From the NCBI RefSeq assembly GCF_000196655.1, contig NC_014253.1:1-64000 (forward strand): a stretch of 64,000 bases of DNA. Direction: 5' to 3'. Origin of the DNA: Methanohalobium evestigatum Z-7303. Lineage in GTDB: Archaea > Halobacteriota > Methanosarcinia > Methanosarcinales > Methanosarcinaceae. Under the pieces are notes generated by a model. It saw only the letters and a list, made by a program, of their open reading frames with translations, ran no database searches and was not told the origin of the DNA. Positions 35,025 through 45,543 of the stretch are shown here, piece by piece. A program made the position numbers and the translations under genes. The first letter of the stretch is position 1, and every line of letters begins with the position of its first letter.

Positions 35025-36866
35025 TTAAGTTTTTTTCACATGACGCAACGTTATGGCTATACCTCTTGTGGATTTTTCCATTTCTCTGCCGCTCATCAGT
35101 GCTCTGCCTACACCGATAGCATTCTCTCCCGAAATAAGCACTTCATCACCGGGTCTGATTGAAACATCCGCTTCCTGTATTCCTGGTGCAAGAATCGAAC
35201 CTTTTGGTACAAAACTACCAATTTTTACTACATAATTGTCATGTGGGATTAGTAGTTCAGCACCGCGGGCGGTTAAAGATAGAGTTCCATGGTGTGGTAC
35301 AAGAGTAGCGATTTGTTCTTTATTCAGATAAACCTGATGTTTGGGATAAGGGGCTTTAATTACAGCATCATCTGGAACAAGTATGTTACCTGCACCTTTT
35401 CCAAACTGATAATCAGCAATCGCACGCATAAGGTTGTGTTTTGACATTGGTTTTGGTTGGGTGCGTTCATAAGCCAGATTCTTAATAGTATCTTTAAGAA
35501 CCTCAAGAGATTCTTTGGATGTAACATCACTTTCACAGGTATATACAATATCTATCCCAAGTTTTCTGGCGGCTAAGTCACAAACTTTTTGATATGCACC
35601 CTCTACATGTGCGACTACACAGGAATATTTGTTTTTAGAAAGATAATTTACAAGACAATCGGTGACCCATTCCACTTCATCGGCGTCCCAGTGACCTGTA
35701 ACTGCGATATCATAATGCGCAGCTGGATAAGTGAGTTCAAGTTCCCGGGGGACGATTCCGAGGGGGGATGTCAGGACGAGTTCATGGACGTACTTGCGGT
35801 ATTGACCCAGAGTATCGATAAATTTCTGGTGGGAATTGGATGTGGAGTAGGGTTTTCGGGCAGAACATGGCAGTAGCAATAAAATATCTTTTTTAGGAGG
35901 GGTGTATCTGTTTTGTACCCTTTCAGCAAAACGGGTGATTTCAGGGCGGTTTAGGGATTCGCTCGTATTTGCAGTAAGTTGAACTGTTCGAGTAGTAGGA
36001 AATTGTTCTTCTAAATAACATTGGTCAAAGTCTGCAATACGTAAAAGAGCCGTTAACCAGGGTTGAGTTCTGCATTGTCCTTCTACGTATTCACGCAGAT
36101 ATCCTTTTCGTATTTTTTCGCGTACAAGAGATAGTTCAGAATCAAGCATATTTTTGTTGTGTTCTTCAAGAATAATCCCGCGATTTTCCGCATCCATCAA
36201 TTTCAAATCATCAACGGTGACAGATGTACATGCATCACATCTACATGGCAGTTCTGTGATATTATAAAGATAAAATTTTCCTGATGATGTTAGATAAATG
36301 TCATTGTATGCTGATATGGTGGCACGGGTATAATCAAATACATCGGCTCCAAGATATATAAGCATTGCAAGATTTTCAGGAAGTGCAATGTTTGGAACAT
36401 AAACAGCGGTATCATGAGGTATTTCTTCTTTCAAACCTTTTAAAGCATTGAAAAATTGCCTGGCGTTGTTTTCAAGACCGCCACCACCTTCCATTATATA
36501 TAGGTCGCTGTTTTTGACCTTTTTACCGGGGTGAAAAACACTTCCTGTAGCGCCACTTGTTTCAATATCATAATTACCGGTGGCATTTGATACGGCTTTA
36601 TCAGGTACATTATAGGGATAATTCTGGTGTGGCAATATTATGAGATTATTCTCGCTTACTTTCTGACGCAACTGGTTTAAATATTGGTTTTCAAAAATAT
36701 GTTTTCCCTGTTTCCATACAGAACCAGCGTCAATAATCGGTAACTTCTCAGTATCTCCGATATCTTCGATGTTAATAATACATGGTGTTTTTAGATTCCT
36801 GCTAAGAATAAGTTTCCCCAATCTTGCTTTTCCGTCTCGTTGTTCTACTTCAAAATGTTTTGTCAT
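35025..36866 (-). CDS. arcS: Archaeosine synthase ArcS (TgtA2)
   Basis: Converts preQ0 at tRNA position 15 toward archaeosine. The 613 residues hold a TGT-like N-terminal domain (about 1-320) containing CRCDAC, the ArcS-specific PCSARKPYSTSNSH segment (about 334-347), and a C-terminal PUA domain (about 535-613, VLISGENAIGVGRALMS). Family knowledge: ArcS lacks transglycosylase residues of TgtA and modifies the base already in tRNA, in some archaea with a radical SAM partner, which is not seen here. Confidence 0.9.
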   Translation of the reverse strand: MTKHFEVEQRDGKARLGKLILSRNLKTPCIINIEDIGDTEKLPIIDAGSVWKQGKHIFENQYLNQLRQKVSENNLIILPHQNYPYNVPDKAVSNATGNYDIETSGATGSVFHPGKKVKNSDLYIMEGGGGLENNARQFFNALKGLKEEIPHDTAVYVPNIALPENLAMLIYLGADVFDYTRATISAYNDIYLTSSGKFYLYNITELPCRCDACTSVTVDDLKLMDAENRGIILEEHNKNMLDSELSLVREKIRKGYLREYVEGQCRTQPWLTALLRIADFDQCYLEEQFPTTRTVQLTANTSESLNRPEITRFAERVQNRYTPPKKDILLLLPCSARKPYSTSNSHQKFIDTLGQYRKYVHELVLTSPLGIVPRELELTYPAAHYDIAVTGHWDADEVEWVTDCLVNYLSKNKYSCVVAHVEGAYQKVCDLAARKLGIDIVYTCESDVTSKESLEVLKDTIKNLAYERTQPKPMSKHNLMRAIADYQFGKGAGNILVPDDAVIKAPYPKHQVYLNKEQIATLVPHHGTLSLTARGAELLIPHDNYVVKIGSFVPKGSILAPGIQEADVSIRPGDEVLISGENAIGVGRALMSGREMEKSTRGIAITLRHVKKT

Positions 36867-36934
36867 GTATCTGTGATACCTCTTTTATAGATGTAAATTT
36901 TTGGTTTGGTATTTACCGCAACTTTTAAGTTTTT

Positions 36935-36950
36935 GTATCTTATTTGATAC
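36935..36950 (+). promoter_or_regulatory. Small dyad in the glcD-like promoter
   Basis: gtatc-N6-gatac lies between a TATA-like ttttaag (36923-36929) and the ATG at 36964, close to the expected start of transcription, where a repressor could act. Short arms make this weak. Confidence 0.25.
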
Positions 36951-36963
36951 TTAGAGTTTTTGT

Positions 36964-38337
36964 ATGAAATACATTGAAAAACTACGGGAGATTGTAGGCA
37001 AAAACCGGGTCCGTACTTCTTCTCCAGAACTTTATTGCTATTCATGTGATGCATCCCAGATAAAAGGGATGCCAGATTATGTAGTACGTCCCGATAGTAC
37101 AGATCAGGTATCCAAGATTGTACAGTTTGCAAATAAACACAAAATACCAGTAACCTCAAGAGGTGCAGGGACTGGTCTTGCAGGAGGAGCAGTACCAATA
37201 AGTGGGGGTATTGTTCTTGATCTGTCATCCATGAACCGGATACTTGATGTAGATATTGAAAATCTCCAGGTAGCTGTTGAACCGGGAGTTGTTCATGCCA
37301 AACTCAATGAAAAACTAAAACCCTATGGATTTTTCTTTCCACCTGATCCTGGGAGTTCTGCTATGTGTACTATAGGTGGATTAATCGCCAACAATGGAAG
37401 TGGGATGCGTTCGGTCAAATACGGAACAAGTTCCCGTTATGCACTCGACCTTGAAGTTGTTATGGCTGACGGAACAGTTATCAATACAGGTTCAAAGACT
37501 TTGAAAACGGTTGCAGGTTACAATTTGACAGGTCTGATGGTGGGTTCTGAAGGCACACTTGGAATTATTACAAAAGCGGTGTTGAAAATAGCACCACTTC
37601 CCAAAGCACGTACTGTAATACTGGCGTCATTTGAAAATCCCGAACTTGCGGGGGAAGGGGTAGTTAAAACACTGTCATCAGGAATAGTCCCTTCTGCATG
37701 TGAAATACTTGACAAAACTGCGATTGAAGCGTTAAATGCATTTGACCCAAACCTTAATTTACCCGACGTAGGCGCTATTTTAATGTTTGAAGTTGATGGT
37801 ACAGAGGGTGCAGTAGAAGAGGAAGCTAAATTAATAGAATCTGCCTGTTCATCACTTGCGACCAATGTTAAAAGTGCATCAACCAAACAGGAAAGTGAAG
37901 AATTATGGAGAGCCAGAAGATTGGTGGGTGCAGCCATTTCCCGACTTGATCCCAATCGTACACGTGTGTATGTAGGTGAAGATGTAGGTGTTCCTATTAA
38001 AGAAATACCCCGGATGCTTAAAAAAGTTCGTGAAATATCAGAAGAATTCAATATCCCAATTATGACATACGGACATATAGGGGATGGAAACCTGCATACA
38101 GGAATGGCTATTGATGTGCTGGATGACAGCCAGTGGGACAGTTTGAATAAAGCTGGTGATAAAATACACAGAACTGCTATAGAACTTGGCGGAACAGTCA
38201 GTGCAGAACACGGTATAGGTGGAGCTCGTTCTGAATATATGGAACTTGAACTTGGTCCTGCACTGGATGTAATGCTTAATATCAAAAATGCACTTGATCC
38301 AAATAACATACTTAACCCCGGAAAACTGGGGGTGTAA
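36964..38337 (+). CDS. FAD-linked oxidase, GlcD/D-lactate dehydrogenase type
   Basis: A 457-residue flavoprotein with an FAD_binding_4 domain (about 35-215) with SRGAGTGLAGGAVP and the GGLIANNGSGMRSVKYG loop. The C-terminal FAD-oxidase domain has TYGHIGDGNLHTG and ends AEHGIGGARSEYM. Substrates of this family are 2-hydroxy acids (lactate, glycolate, hydroxyglutarate); the true one is not decidable. An iron-sulfur partner gene follows after 8 bases. Confidence 0.9.
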   Translation: MKYIEKLREIVGKNRVRTSSPELYCYSCDASQIKGMPDYVVRPDSTDQVSKIVQFANKHKIPVTSRGAGTGLAGGAVPISGGIVLDLSSMNRILDVDIENLQVAVEPGVVHAKLNEKLKPYGFFFPPDPGSSAMCTIGGLIANNGSGMRSVKYGTSSRYALDLEVVMADGTVINTGSKTLKTVAGYNLTGLMVGSEGTLGIITKAVLKIAPLPKARTVILASFENPELAGEGVVKTLSSGIVPSACEILDKTAIEALNAFDPNLNLPDVGAILMFEVDGTEGAVEEEAKLIESACSSLATNVKSASTKQESEELWRARRLVGAAISRLDPNRTRVYVGEDVGVPIKEIPRMLKKVREISEEFNIPIMTYGHIGDGNLHTGMAIDVLDDSQWDSLNKAGDKIHRTAIELGGTVSAEHGIGGARSEYMELELGPALDVMLNIKNALDPNNILNPGKLGV

Positions 38338-38345
38338 TCAAATTC

Positions 38346-39428
38346 ATGACTGAATCAGAAGACAAATCCGATTCTTATCTCAGGTCAATACTAAAGTGTG
38401 TACGTTGTGGTACATGCCGTTCAGTATGTCCTGTCTTTGATGAACTTGGCTGGGAATCATCAGGAGCTCGAGGACGTATTCTTGTGGCACATGCTCTTTC
38501 ACAGGGTATGGATGTTGATTCTGATGTACTGAACAGCCTCAATACATGTACTACATGTGGTTTATGTGAACAAAATTGTCCCTCAGGAGCAAAACCTCCA
38601 GATGTTATTGAAGATACCAGACGTCAGCTTGTTTTGAAAAACAAAATGACAGATAAACAGGCTGAACTCAGGGAAAATGTAACCAAATACGGAAACCCAC
38701 TTGCAGAAACATCTGACAGGTATTCTTGGCTGGGGCAAGATTCTGCAGATATTAAAAGCCGTGCAGAATATGTATTTTTTGTGGGATGTCTTGAGTCTTA
38801 TCGATATCCAGAGGTAGCAAAAACGACATTCGATATCTTGAAAAAATTCGATGTAACCCTCTTACCGAATGAGCACTGCTGCGGGTCACCCCTGCTTCGT
38901 ACCGGTTTTGAAGCGGACGATGTGACCGAGGAAAATATAGAACAGATTAGAAAAATCGGAGCTCATACAGTTATTACTGGGTGTGCAGGTTGCTATACCA
39001 CTTTCAAAAATGATTATCCTGATGAGTTCAATGTTAAACATGTTTCTGAATTTCTGGCAGACCATATAGATGAACTGGGTTTAAAACCACTGGATATAAC
39101 TGTTACCTATCATGACCCCTGCCATATAGGGAGGAAACATGGAATATACGAGGCACCTCGAAAAGTTATAAAGGCAATCTGCAACCTCAAGGAAATGAAA
39201 ACAGTACGAGAAAATGCCAGATGCTGTGGTGGAGGTGGAGGTGTCCTTTCGGGATATCCTGAATTGTCCCATTCAATCGCAGAAACACGGATGACTGAAG
39301 TACCGGAAGGTGTGGATTACGTGGTGACTTCATGTCCACTGTGCCGGAGGAACCTTAGTCAGGGTAACAAAAATATTTCTGTTATAGACCTTATTGAACT
39401 TGTGGCACTTGCAATGAAACAAAATTAA
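38346..39428 (+). CDS. Iron-sulfur CCG-domain protein, GlcF/HdrD-like
   Basis: A 360-residue electron-transfer partner of the flavoprotein upstream. Two [4Fe-4S] ferredoxin motifs lie at Cys18/21/24/28 and Cys68/71/74/78. Two cysteine-rich CCG domains follow (HCCGSPLL near 178, RCCGGGGG near 297), as in GlcF, LldE and HdrB/HdrD. The pair probably passes electrons from a hydroxy acid to menaquinone/methanophenazine or to a heterodisulfide; which one is inference. Confidence 0.88.
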   Translation: MTESEDKSDSYLRSILKCVRCGTCRSVCPVFDELGWESSGARGRILVAHALSQGMDVDSDVLNSLNTCTTCGLCEQNCPSGAKPPDVIEDTRRQLVLKNKMTDKQAELRENVTKYGNPLAETSDRYSWLGQDSADIKSRAEYVFFVGCLESYRYPEVAKTTFDILKKFDVTLLPNEHCCGSPLLRTGFEADDVTEENIEQIRKIGAHTVITGCAGCYTTFKNDYPDEFNVKHVSEFLADHIDELGLKPLDITVTYHDPCHIGRKHGIYEAPRKVIKAICNLKEMKTVRENARCCGGGGGVLSGYPELSHSIAETRMTEVPEGVDYVVTSCPLCRRNLSQGNKNISVIDLIELVALAMKQN

Positions 39429-39450
39429 AAAAAATCATTTTTTATTTTTT
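39426..39450. terminator. Bidirectional A/T-run terminator
   Basis: An A-run followed by T-runs lies between two convergent genes and overlaps both 3' ends, giving T-rich terminators on each strand. Confidence 0.45.
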
Positions 39451-41277
39451 TCTTCGTGATATCAGGCATTTCCATGCATTGCCTACCAGATCCATACGAT
39501 TGGCTTTTTTCAACCCTTCATATACCAGCTTATGATTTTTCGGGTTTCTATAATGCATAAGTGCACGTTGTATACGTTTTTCTTTTGGAGAATCCGGTAT
39601 ATACACCTTTTTACCTGTGAAAGGATCGATTCCTGTATAGAACATGCAGGTAGAAACAGTCATAGGAGTAGGTGTAAAATCCTGTACCTGTTCTGTATAT
39701 CTGCCAGTATCTCTTATATATTCAGCCAGTTCTACCATGTTTTCGATTTTGCTGCCTGGATGACCTGAAATTAAAAAGCTTACAAGGTACTGTTCTTTTC
39801 CAAGTTTTTCGTTGATTTCATTGAATTTACTGGCAAACTCTTCAAAAACTTGTTTTCCCGGTTTTCGCATGACATCTGTTACCTCATCAGAGAAATGTTC
39901 AGGAGCAACCTTAAGCTGTCCTCCTACATGATGAGCACACAGTTCTTCCATATAATTTTCATCCTGTAGAGCAAGGTCATGACGAATACCATATCCAATG
40001 AGAACTTTTGAAACACCGGGTATCTGTCTTAGACGCCTTAACATATCAATACTTTTTTTATGTTTTGTGTCAAGAGATGGACAGGGTTCTGGATAAAGAC
40101 AGAATTTGTTTTTACATACACCACTTTTGTGCCATTTTTTACATTCCATCCCATACATATTGGCACTGGGACCTCCTACACCTGATACAGTGCCTTTAAA
40201 ATCAGGTCGTTCTGTGAACCCGGTAGCTTCTCTAACTATAGATTCAATACTTCGGCTTGTTATTATACGCCCTTGATGCTGGGTTATAGCACAGAATGAG
40301 CAATTACCAAAACACCCTCTGTGAGAAGTTATTGAAAATTTAACTGTGTCCAGTGCAGGAATGGGTTCTTTATATGAAGGGTGAGCTTCCCTTGTAAAAG
40401 GTAGTTCATAAACATGGTCAAGTTCCTGCTGGGTCAATGGACGCATTGGTTTGTTCTGGACGATGATGGTTTTAGGGTGGGGCTGGACAATGGCTTTTCC
40501 ATTTATGTAATCCTGTTCCTCATATATCGTTTTAAAGGCGTTTGCATATGATTTTTTATTTGTGGAAACTTCATCGTAGGATGCAATTTCCACGTAATCA
40601 TTTAAATAATCACCTTTTTGCTTTTTCCATTTTTTAACCGCAAGTTTCCATACAGTTCCATCGATATTTTGTATTTCGTTGACCGATTTACCATTGTCAA
40701 GTTGTTTGGCTATTTCTTTGTTTTGTAATTCACCCATTCCGTAAACCAGTATATCGGCGGGAGCATCGGCAAGTATCGATTTACGGACTTTATTGGATAA
40801 ATAATCATATTGTGCAAAACGTCTAAGCGATGCTTCTATACCACCGAGTACAATGGGAACATCAGGATATACCTCTTTTAATCGGTTTGTATAAACCAAT
40901 GTAGCTCTGTTGGGACGGCGGTTTTTCTCACCACCCGGTGAATATGCGTCACTGCTTCGTGGTTTCAGGCTGGAAGTATAGTTGCTGACCATAGAATCGG
41001 TATTACCTGCAGTGACTGCAAAAAAGAGCCTTGGTTTTCCCAATTTTTTAAAATCATCGATGTTGTTCCAATCTGGCTGTGCAATGATACCTACACGGAA
41101 TCCTTCATCTTCCAGTACACGTCCTATGATAGTGGCTCCGAACCCGGGATGATCTACATATGCATCTCCGGTTACAATAATTACATCCAGCTCTTCCCAC
41201 CCGCGTTTATTTGCATCTTCTAAACTCACGGGAAGAAAATCGGATGTCAGGAATATATTGTGTTTGGATTTTTTCAT
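39442..41277 (-). CDS. YgiQ-family radical SAM protein
   Basis: 611 residues. A B12-binding-like N-terminal region, the radical SAM motif CFGNCSFC (about 319-326) followed by AITQHQGR, and a C-terminal segment with GVGGPSANMYGMECKKW (about 365-380) and an extra Cys cluster CKNKFCLYPEPC. Family substrate unknown. Its ATG overlaps the stop of the upstream MBL gene (ATGA at 41274-41277), so the two are translationally coupled. Confidence 0.87.
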   Translation of the reverse strand: MKKSKHNIFLTSDFLPVSLEDANKRGWEELDVIIVTGDAYVDHPGFGATIIGRVLEDEGFRVGIIAQPDWNNIDDFKKLGKPRLFFAVTAGNTDSMVSNYTSSLKPRSSDAYSPGGEKNRRPNRATLVYTNRLKEVYPDVPIVLGGIEASLRRFAQYDYLSNKVRKSILADAPADILVYGMGELQNKEIAKQLDNGKSVNEIQNIDGTVWKLAVKKWKKQKGDYLNDYVEIASYDEVSTNKKSYANAFKTIYEEQDYINGKAIVQPHPKTIIVQNKPMRPLTQQELDHVYELPFTREAHPSYKEPIPALDTVKFSITSHRGCFGNCSFCAITQHQGRIITSRSIESIVREATGFTERPDFKGTVSGVGGPSANMYGMECKKWHKSGVCKNKFCLYPEPCPSLDTKHKKSIDMLRRLRQIPGVSKVLIGYGIRHDLALQDENYMEELCAHHVGGQLKVAPEHFSDEVTDVMRKPGKQVFEEFASKFNEINEKLGKEQYLVSFLISGHPGSKIENMVELAEYIRDTGRYTEQVQDFTPTPMTVSTCMFYTGIDPFTGKKVYIPDSPKEKRIQRALMHYRNPKNHKLVYEGLKKANRMDLVGNAWKCLISRRKK

Positions 41278-41921
41278 AATTGTAAGTATTTTAGTTGTTT
41301 GGATGCCTGATGTGATTGTTTGATTTGTTCGTTCACATTATCAACACTGACATTTCCATGTCCGGGATACAGAACTTTTACATCAAATTCGGTAAGCTTT
41401 TCTATTGATTGTTCCAGTTTATCGGCAGACCCACCATCAAGGTCAGTGCGTCCAACACTGCCTGAAGGAAATACAGTATCACCTGAAAACAGAGATTTTG
41501 ATTGCGGCTCATAGAGGCATATACAACCTTTTGTGTGTCCCGGGGTGTGGATGATTTGAAGGTATTCATCATCTGCTATTTGTACTTTATCACCATCTTT
41601 GTAGATAATATCTGGTTCTATACCGGGAGCTTTGTATCCGAAAAGGTCTGCAGCACTTGCACTGTTATCTTTTAAACATTCAACATCATCTTCATGGATT
41701 GCTATTTTTGCTCCACTTTTTTCTGCAACCTCTGAAGCTGCACCTGAGTGGTCAAAATGGCAATGGGTAAGTATTATTGTATCTAATGTGTTTAGGTCGA
41801 TATGGTTTTCAAGTTCCTTTATCAATGCTGCCGCATCCATACCGGTATCGATAAGGAATTTTTTGTTAATCAGGTAAATATTGGAATCATAGGGTGAAGC
41901 ATTGATTTTTTGTACATGCAT
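41274..41921 (-). CDS. Metallo-beta-lactamase fold hydrolase (glyoxalase II-like)
   Basis: A 215-residue MBL-fold enzyme with the metal motif THCHFDHSG (His53, His55, Asp57, His58) and downstream metal ligands in HTPGHTKGC, GDTVF and PGHG. Glyoxalase II-like thioesterases, sulfur dioxygenases and lactonases share this layout, so the substrate stays open. AAGGAG precedes the ATG. Coupled to the YgiQ gene. Confidence 0.85.
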   Translation of the reverse strand: MHVQKINASPYDSNIYLINKKFLIDTGMDAAALIKELENHIDLNTLDTIILTHCHFDHSGAASEVAEKSGAKIAIHEDDVECLKDNSASAADLFGYKAPGIEPDIIYKDGDKVQIADDEYLQIIHTPGHTKGCICLYEPQSKSLFSGDTVFPSGSVGRTDLDGGSADKLEQSIEKLTEFDVKVLYPGHGNVSVDNVNEQIKQSHQASKQLKYLQL

Positions 41922-41959
41922 AGTTTATGCTCCTTTCTATTAAATAGGTAATATTTGGT

Positions 41960-42721
41960 TTATAACCCAAAAACACGATGCGTATTTTTTGCAGTTTTAG
42001 ACGCTATATAGGATGCATCTGTATTTAGGATGTTTGCTATTTTATCCACAGAATTGACAATAAATGCTGGTTCATTTCTTTTTCCACGATATGGTGATAA
42101 ATAAGGGCTGTCTGTCTCCAGCAACATTTTATCAATGGGTAATTCTCTAACAAGGGATTGATGGTGTTTAGAAAAACATACAAGAGTTGCTATGGATATA
42201 TAGTATCCCATACCGGTAATTTTTTTCATGGTTTCAATTGAACCACTGTAGCAGTGGAAAACAACATTATCAAGGTGCTGGACAAGGTTTAATAGTTTGT
42301 CTTCGGCATCTCTTCCATGGATTACAAGGGTCTTGTCAAATGAGTCAGCCAATTCAACGACATTTTTGAATGCCTGCAACTGGTCATCTTTTTCAGATTC
42401 ATTTTTGCAGTGATAAAAGTCCATGCCTGCTTCTCCAATACCGACTGCAGTTTCAAGATTTTGCTCAATATGGGACAGAATATCATCAACAACATCATCC
42501 TCTGAATTAGAGGCTACCATAGGGCTTAAGCCAAGGGTGGCATGAATATTGGGATATTTGTCAGAAAGTTTTAGACTGGATTCATTTGTCTTGTAATCTA
42601 TTCCGGAATTTATTAGTTCTGTTACTCCGTTAAGATTTGCACGTTCGATAGCTTCTTCTCTATCTTTATTGAATTTTTTAAAATCGAGATGGCAATGTGA
42701 ATCGATTATATTGTATGACAT
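41960..42721 (-). CDS. TatD-family metal-dependent hydrolase
   Basis: A 253-residue TIM-barrel deoxyribonuclease/hydrolase of the TatD family. The metal site begins IDSHCHLDF (His9, His11). It continues with AVGIGEAGMDF (metal Glu), LVIHGRDAEDK and VFHCYSGSIE, and ends with LLETDSPYLSP. Cellular role is DNA turnover or quality control in better-known members. It lies 14 bases after the isopropylmalate synthase gene on the same strand. Confidence 0.88.
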   Translation of the reverse strand: MSYNIIDSHCHLDFKKFNKDREEAIERANLNGVTELINSGIDYKTNESSLKLSDKYPNIHATLGLSPMVASNSEDDVVDDILSHIEQNLETAVGIGEAGMDFYHCKNESEKDDQLQAFKNVVELADSFDKTLVIHGRDAEDKLLNLVQHLDNVVFHCYSGSIETMKKITGMGYYISIATLVCFSKHHQSLVRELPIDKMLLETDSPYLSPYRGKRNEPAFIVNSVDKIANILNTDASYIASKTAKNTHRVFGL

Positions 42722-42735
42722 ATATAAATCTGGTA

Positions 42736-44290
42736 TTAACTTTTACTTTTTAGCATAATGTTTAGGGATGTTATTAAAGCATCAACCGATGCAATCACAA
42801 TATCCGCACTTGCTGAACGTGCTGAAATTATTTTTCCTTTCTCATCTTCTACGCCAATGGTAACTTCAGCGAGAGCATCCGATCCACCGGAGATTGCTTC
42901 TATCCGGAAATCATGAATATTTATTGTGGCATATTCTCCAATTATCTCCTCTACCGCTTTTATAGCGGCATCAACAGGTCCCACGCCAGTGTTTGATGCA
43001 ATTGTTTCACTGTCTCTGATAACCGCCTTTACAACTGCAGTTGGTGTGCTAATATTCCCGGTCATGACAGAAAGTTCTTTCAGTTTGATGGCATCTTCTC
43101 CGGAAGGTTTACCCATTACAGTGGACGCAATAGTGTATAGGTCGGCATCTGTTATACGTTTGCCCTTATCAGCGATTGATTTTATGTTGTCGATTATTTC
43201 ATTTAATTGTTCATCTGTTGGGTAGATTCCTGCAGTTTCCAGTGATTTTTTAATTGCATGTTTGCCTGCATGTTTTCCAAGTACAATACGCCGGTTCTGA
43301 CCAACCATTTCAGGAGTCATTATACCGGGTTCAAAGGTATCGGATTTTTCAAGTACACCGTGTGTATGTATTCCAGATTCGTGGGCAAAAGCATTTTCTC
43401 CAACAATAGGCATATGCGCTGGAATGTTGATACCAGTATATCTTTCTACCATTTTTGCAGTTTCCATTATATATTTGGTGTTAATGTTGGTCTTGGCACC
43501 GTAAATGGAGTTTAAACTCATTGCAGTTTCTGCAAGGTCAGCATTTCCGGCTCTTTCACCCAGACCGTTTATAGTAACCTGTGTTTGACTTGCTCCAGCT
43601 TCCACTGCCATCAAGCTATTAGCTACTGCCAGCCCAAAATCATTGTGGCAGTGGACGTCAATAGGTATGTTTACATTATTATTGATATCACTTATAAGGT
43701 TATACATGCTGGAAGGTGACATTACTCCTACGGTATCAGGTACATTAATGATGTCGCATCCTGCACCTTCAACGGATTTGTATATGTCAATCAGGTAATC
43801 AAAATCAGTGCGTGTGGCGTCCATAGCAGAAAACAGGCATTTTATATCATGGTCTTTTATGTATTCCACAGCATCAACTGCCATCTCCAAAACTTCTTCC
43901 CGGCTTTTATTTATGGTGTGTATCCTCTGCACATCAGATGTAGATACAAATGTGTGAATCATATCTACGCCGGTTTCTACACATGCGTCAATGTCTTCTC
44001 TTTTGACCCTTGCAAGACCACAAACATCAAGACTCAATCCTGCATTTGCTATAGCCTGTACAGATTCACGGTCGCCTTTGGTTGAAACTGCAAACCCTGC
44101 TTCCAGAACATCTACACCTAATTTATCAAGCTGTTGTGCAATGTTTAACTTTTGTTCTGTATTTAATGAGATACCCGGGGTTTGTTCTCCGTCACGAAGC
44201 GTGGTGTCAAAAATACTTATGTGTTTGTTTCTGATATGTTCAGTCCCGTAAAAAACGATCCCTCTTATTCACTTTTGTAACCATAGTCAT
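42736..44290 (-). CDS. 2-Isopropylmalate synthase family (LeuA/CimA/AksA), frameshifted N-terminus
   Basis: Condenses acetyl-CoA with a 2-oxo acid (leucine, isoleucine or coenzyme B pathway). The open frame runs to 44268 and includes the catalytic IFDTTLRDGEQTPG, the barrel and a full LeuA-type C-terminal regulatory domain. It has no ATG, GTG or TTG before codon TTG 44037, which would delete that catalytic motif. Removing one base from the six-base run at 44250-44255 joins it to ATG 44290 and gives about 517 residues, normal for the family. A sequence error or a true frameshift are both possible. Confidence 0.8.
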
Positions 44291-44505
44291 CTAGGATAAA
44301 ATTATCAATTATAGTATAAAAATAAAACGTTGCTTTTTGAATTATAGTTGTTTCTTCTATTTATGGGTTGTTAACTAATATAAAATCATGGTAATTTATA
44401 CTTTTCTTCTATATCCTATATTCAAGTATAGAGAATATATATAGATATATATTTTATATGGAAAACATATATATAATCTATTGTGAATTCGGTATTGGGA
44501 TCAAC

Positions 44506-45492
44506 ATGAGAAAAGATGCGTTAAAAAAAACCAGCACAAAAAAAACAACATTAATGCTTGTTGGAATCTTAATATTTTCAGTAGCTTTAGCTGGATGTGC
44601 AAGTAATAATGGAAACGGAGAAAACCAACAACTTTCTGGACAGGTAATAGTTGATGGAAGCAGTACAGTTTACCCCGTATCCCAGGCAATGGCTGAGGAA
44701 TTCAAGAAACAGCATCCTGGTGTTACAACTTCAGTTACTTCATCAGGAACAGGTGGAGGTTTCAAGAAATTTGTTCAGGGTGAGACCGATATCAACGATG
44801 CCAGCAGACCAATAAAGCCCAGTGAATCACAAAAATGCAAGGAAAATGGAATTGAATATGTGGAATTTAAGGTTGCTACAGACGGAATATCTGTTGTAGT
44901 AAACCAGAATGCCGACTGGATAGATTCTGTATCTAAAGACACACTGGCTGAAATTTGGGGTCCAGAAAATCCTCCACAAAAATGGAGTGATGTAAAATCC
45001 GAGTGGCCTGATAAAAATGTAGAACTTTATGGACCAACCAGTGCCTCAGGTACTTTTGATTTCTTTACAGAACATATAGTTGGTGAAGAGGATGCCAGCA
45101 GAACAGATTATCAGACAACAGAAAATGATAATTTCATAATTAAGGGTGTACGAGGTTCAGAAAATGCTATGGGATATCTTGGTTACGCTTACTACCAGCA
45201 AAATGAAAACAGTGTTAAAGCAATTGGTATAAATGGAGTAAAACCAACAGAACAAACTATATCCTCTGGTGAATATCCGTTGTCAAGGCCACTGTTCTTC
45301 TATGTAAATATTGACCATCTTAAAGAAAATGAAGCACTTAGAGAATTTGTGAAATTCTATATAGAAAAATCAGACAGTGAGATAATAAACCAAGTAGGAT
45401 ATGTTCCAGCTACAGAATCTCAACAAAAAGATTTGATGGACAAGTTCGAAAAAGTAATGAATGGAAATTATGAAGTCAACTACAAAAGTTGA
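44506..45492 (+). CDS. pstS: Phosphate ABC transporter substrate-binding lipoprotein PstS
   Basis: A 328-residue extracellular phosphate-binding lipoprotein. The signal peptide ends with lipobox ALAGC, followed by an Asn/Gly linker and the PBP domain beginning QVIVDGSSTVYPVSQAM. TSSGTGGGFKKF and ETDINDASRPI are phosphate-contacting segments of the family. ATG 44506 (MRKDALKK) is preferred to 44458 because the TATA-rich stretch at 44430-44455 would start transcription after 44458. First gene of pstSCAB. Confidence 0.93.
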   Translation: MRKDALKKTSTKKTTLMLVGILIFSVALAGCASNNGNGENQQLSGQVIVDGSSTVYPVSQAMAEEFKKQHPGVTTSVTSSGTGGGFKKFVQGETDINDASRPIKPSESQKCKENGIEYVEFKVATDGISVVVNQNADWIDSVSKDTLAEIWGPENPPQKWSDVKSEWPDKNVELYGPTSASGTFDFFTEHIVGEEDASRTDYQTTENDNFIIKGVRGSENAMGYLGYAYYQQNENSVKAIGINGVKPTEQTISSGEYPLSRPLFFYVNIDHLKENEALREFVKFYIEKSDSEIINQVGYVPATESQQKDLMDKFEKVMNGNYEVNYKS

Positions 45493-45515
45493 TTTATAAA
45501 CAAATATCCTCCCTA

Positions 45516-45530
45516 CTTTTTAATTTTTTT
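45516..45530 (+). terminator. T-rich partial terminator after pstS
   Basis: Two T-runs lie 25-40 bases after the pstS stop. They could end part of the transcripts so that the binding protein is made in excess over the permease. Confidence 0.4.
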
Positions 45531-45543
45531 AATTACGCAGAGC

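Noticed and set aside
36863-37228. A 121-codon minus-strand frame over the start of the glcD-like gene.
   Set aside because: It is antisense to the conserved FAD-binding domain and lacks a ribosome site.
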